Below are positions 5,943 to 6,264 of a stretch of DNA of 6,264 nucleotides, piece after piece (position 1 is the stretch's first letter; each line of letters begins with the position of its first letter). Below the pieces are notes generated by a model. That model was not told the DNA's origin. It made no database searches and saw only the letters and a list, made by a program, of their open reading frames with translations. Location: contig CADBKS010000173.1 in assembly GCA_902795255.1 (NCBI GenBank), positions 1-6,264 on the forward strand, written 5' to 3'. The translations under genes and the position numbers were made by a program. Origin of the DNA: an uncultured Chloroflexota bacterium (GTDB lineage: Bacteria; Chloroflexota; Anaerolineae; Anaerolineales; Anaerolineaceae).

Positions 5943-5966
5943 AGCCGAAACCGGCCGGTTTCGGCT
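5943..5966 (-). terminator. Perfect 24-bp palindrome, probable terminator of the right-edge gene
   Basis: Positions 5943-5954 and 5955-5966 are exact reverse complements with no spacer. On the minus strand the palindrome starts 15 bases past the stop codon (5982-5984) and is followed by CTTTTCGG, a short T-run. As RNA it would form a stem of about 10 bp with a small loop. The position supports termination of the right-edge gene; the weak T-run leaves an operator or extragenic palindrome as alternatives. Confidence 0.6.
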
Positions 5967-5981
5967 GTAAAGGGGAGAACC

Positions 5982-6264
5982 TCACGCCCTGACAGGCAGG
6001 GGTACTCCTTTGGAGAGCAGGTTTTCGGGAAATTCTTCCGCGCCGGGATCCATACCCATCGCCGAAAGTTTCTTTTTCATTTCGGAAAACCGGGAAGCAG
6101 GCGCATCGGTCTTCCGCGGGGTATCCGGAGATTTCATGGTCTTCTCCGCGGCAGCACGGTTTTCGGCCGCATGCTTGCGGGCCAGGCGCTCCGCCTTTTT
6201 CCGCTGTTTCATGCTGGCATAAACTTTCGATGTTTCCGACTTTTCAGAGGCAGACACCGGCACC
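5982..6264 (-). CDS. Unrecognised basic protein, C-terminal part (probably continues past the right edge)
   Basis: The frame is open from the right edge to a TGA at 5982-5984, giving about 93 visible residues. The sequence is rich in Lys, Arg, Ala and Glu (for example MKQRKKAERLARKHAAENR), likely helical or coiled-coil, followed by a Pro/Thr/Ser-rich linker and a short tail ending PENLLSKGVPLPVRA. No membrane segment or known motif is visible. Codon third positions are G+C-rich like the other genes, and a terminator-like palindrome follows, so I think it is real. The only starts in the window, GTG at 6263 and ATG at 6212, lack a good ribosome binding site, so this is more likely the tail of a longer protein. 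It could be a disordered C-terminal extension of almost any family, and I assign no function. Confidence 0.6.
   Translation of the reverse strand, partial: VPVSASEKSETSKVYASMKQRKKAERLARKHAAENRAAAEKTMKSPDTPRKTDAPASRFSEMKKKLSAMGMDPGAEEFPENLLSKGVPLPVRA

Overview
The window looks like bacterial chromosome of moderately high G+C content. It carries strong AGGAGG-type ribosome binding sites, hairpin terminators and short intergenic gaps. A Gram-positive, Clostridia-like gut or rumen bacterium would fit these signals, but that is a guess. One feature argues against a typical monoderm: both solute-binding proteins have a signal peptidase I type leader with no lipobox cysteine. No marker gene in the window settles the taxonomy.

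Layout, left to right. Positions 1-303 (minus strand) hold the first 101 codons of a UgpC/MsmK-type ABC transporter ATPase that runs off the left edge. Positions 304-473 contain no gene, but hold a perfect 20-bp inverted repeat (345-388) and a terminator (409-441). Next come two tandem, paralogous 445-residue solute-binding proteins on the minus strand (474-1811 and 1890-3227), separated by a 78-bp gap with a terminator-like hairpin. A divergent control region (3228-3464) carries a clear minus-strand promoter for the binding-protein genes, a plus-strand -10 element and candidate operators. A DeoR-family repressor (3465-4238, plus) follows and ends against a shared two-way terminator. Facing it is an APC-family amino acid/polyamine permease (4284-5768, minus). 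Positions 5769-5981 have no gene but hold a REP-like imperfect palindrome and a perfect 24-bp palindrome. The right edge (5982-6264, minus) is the C-terminal end of a basic, unrecognised protein.

The left two thirds read as a carbohydrate-type (CUT1) ABC uptake locus. The DeoR regulator would sense a phosphorylated intermediate and control the divergent binding-protein genes, and the binding proteins would deliver substrate to a transporter driven by the UgpC-like ATPase. The membrane permeases are not in the window. The substrate is not determined; sugars, polyols or glycerol phosphate compounds are all compatible. The APC permease and the unknown right-hand gene appear to be separate transcription units. 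I did not find a convincing novel system. The points most worth a second look are the diverged pair of non-lipoprotein binding proteins, the terminator-like hairpin after each of them, and the intergenic palindromes.
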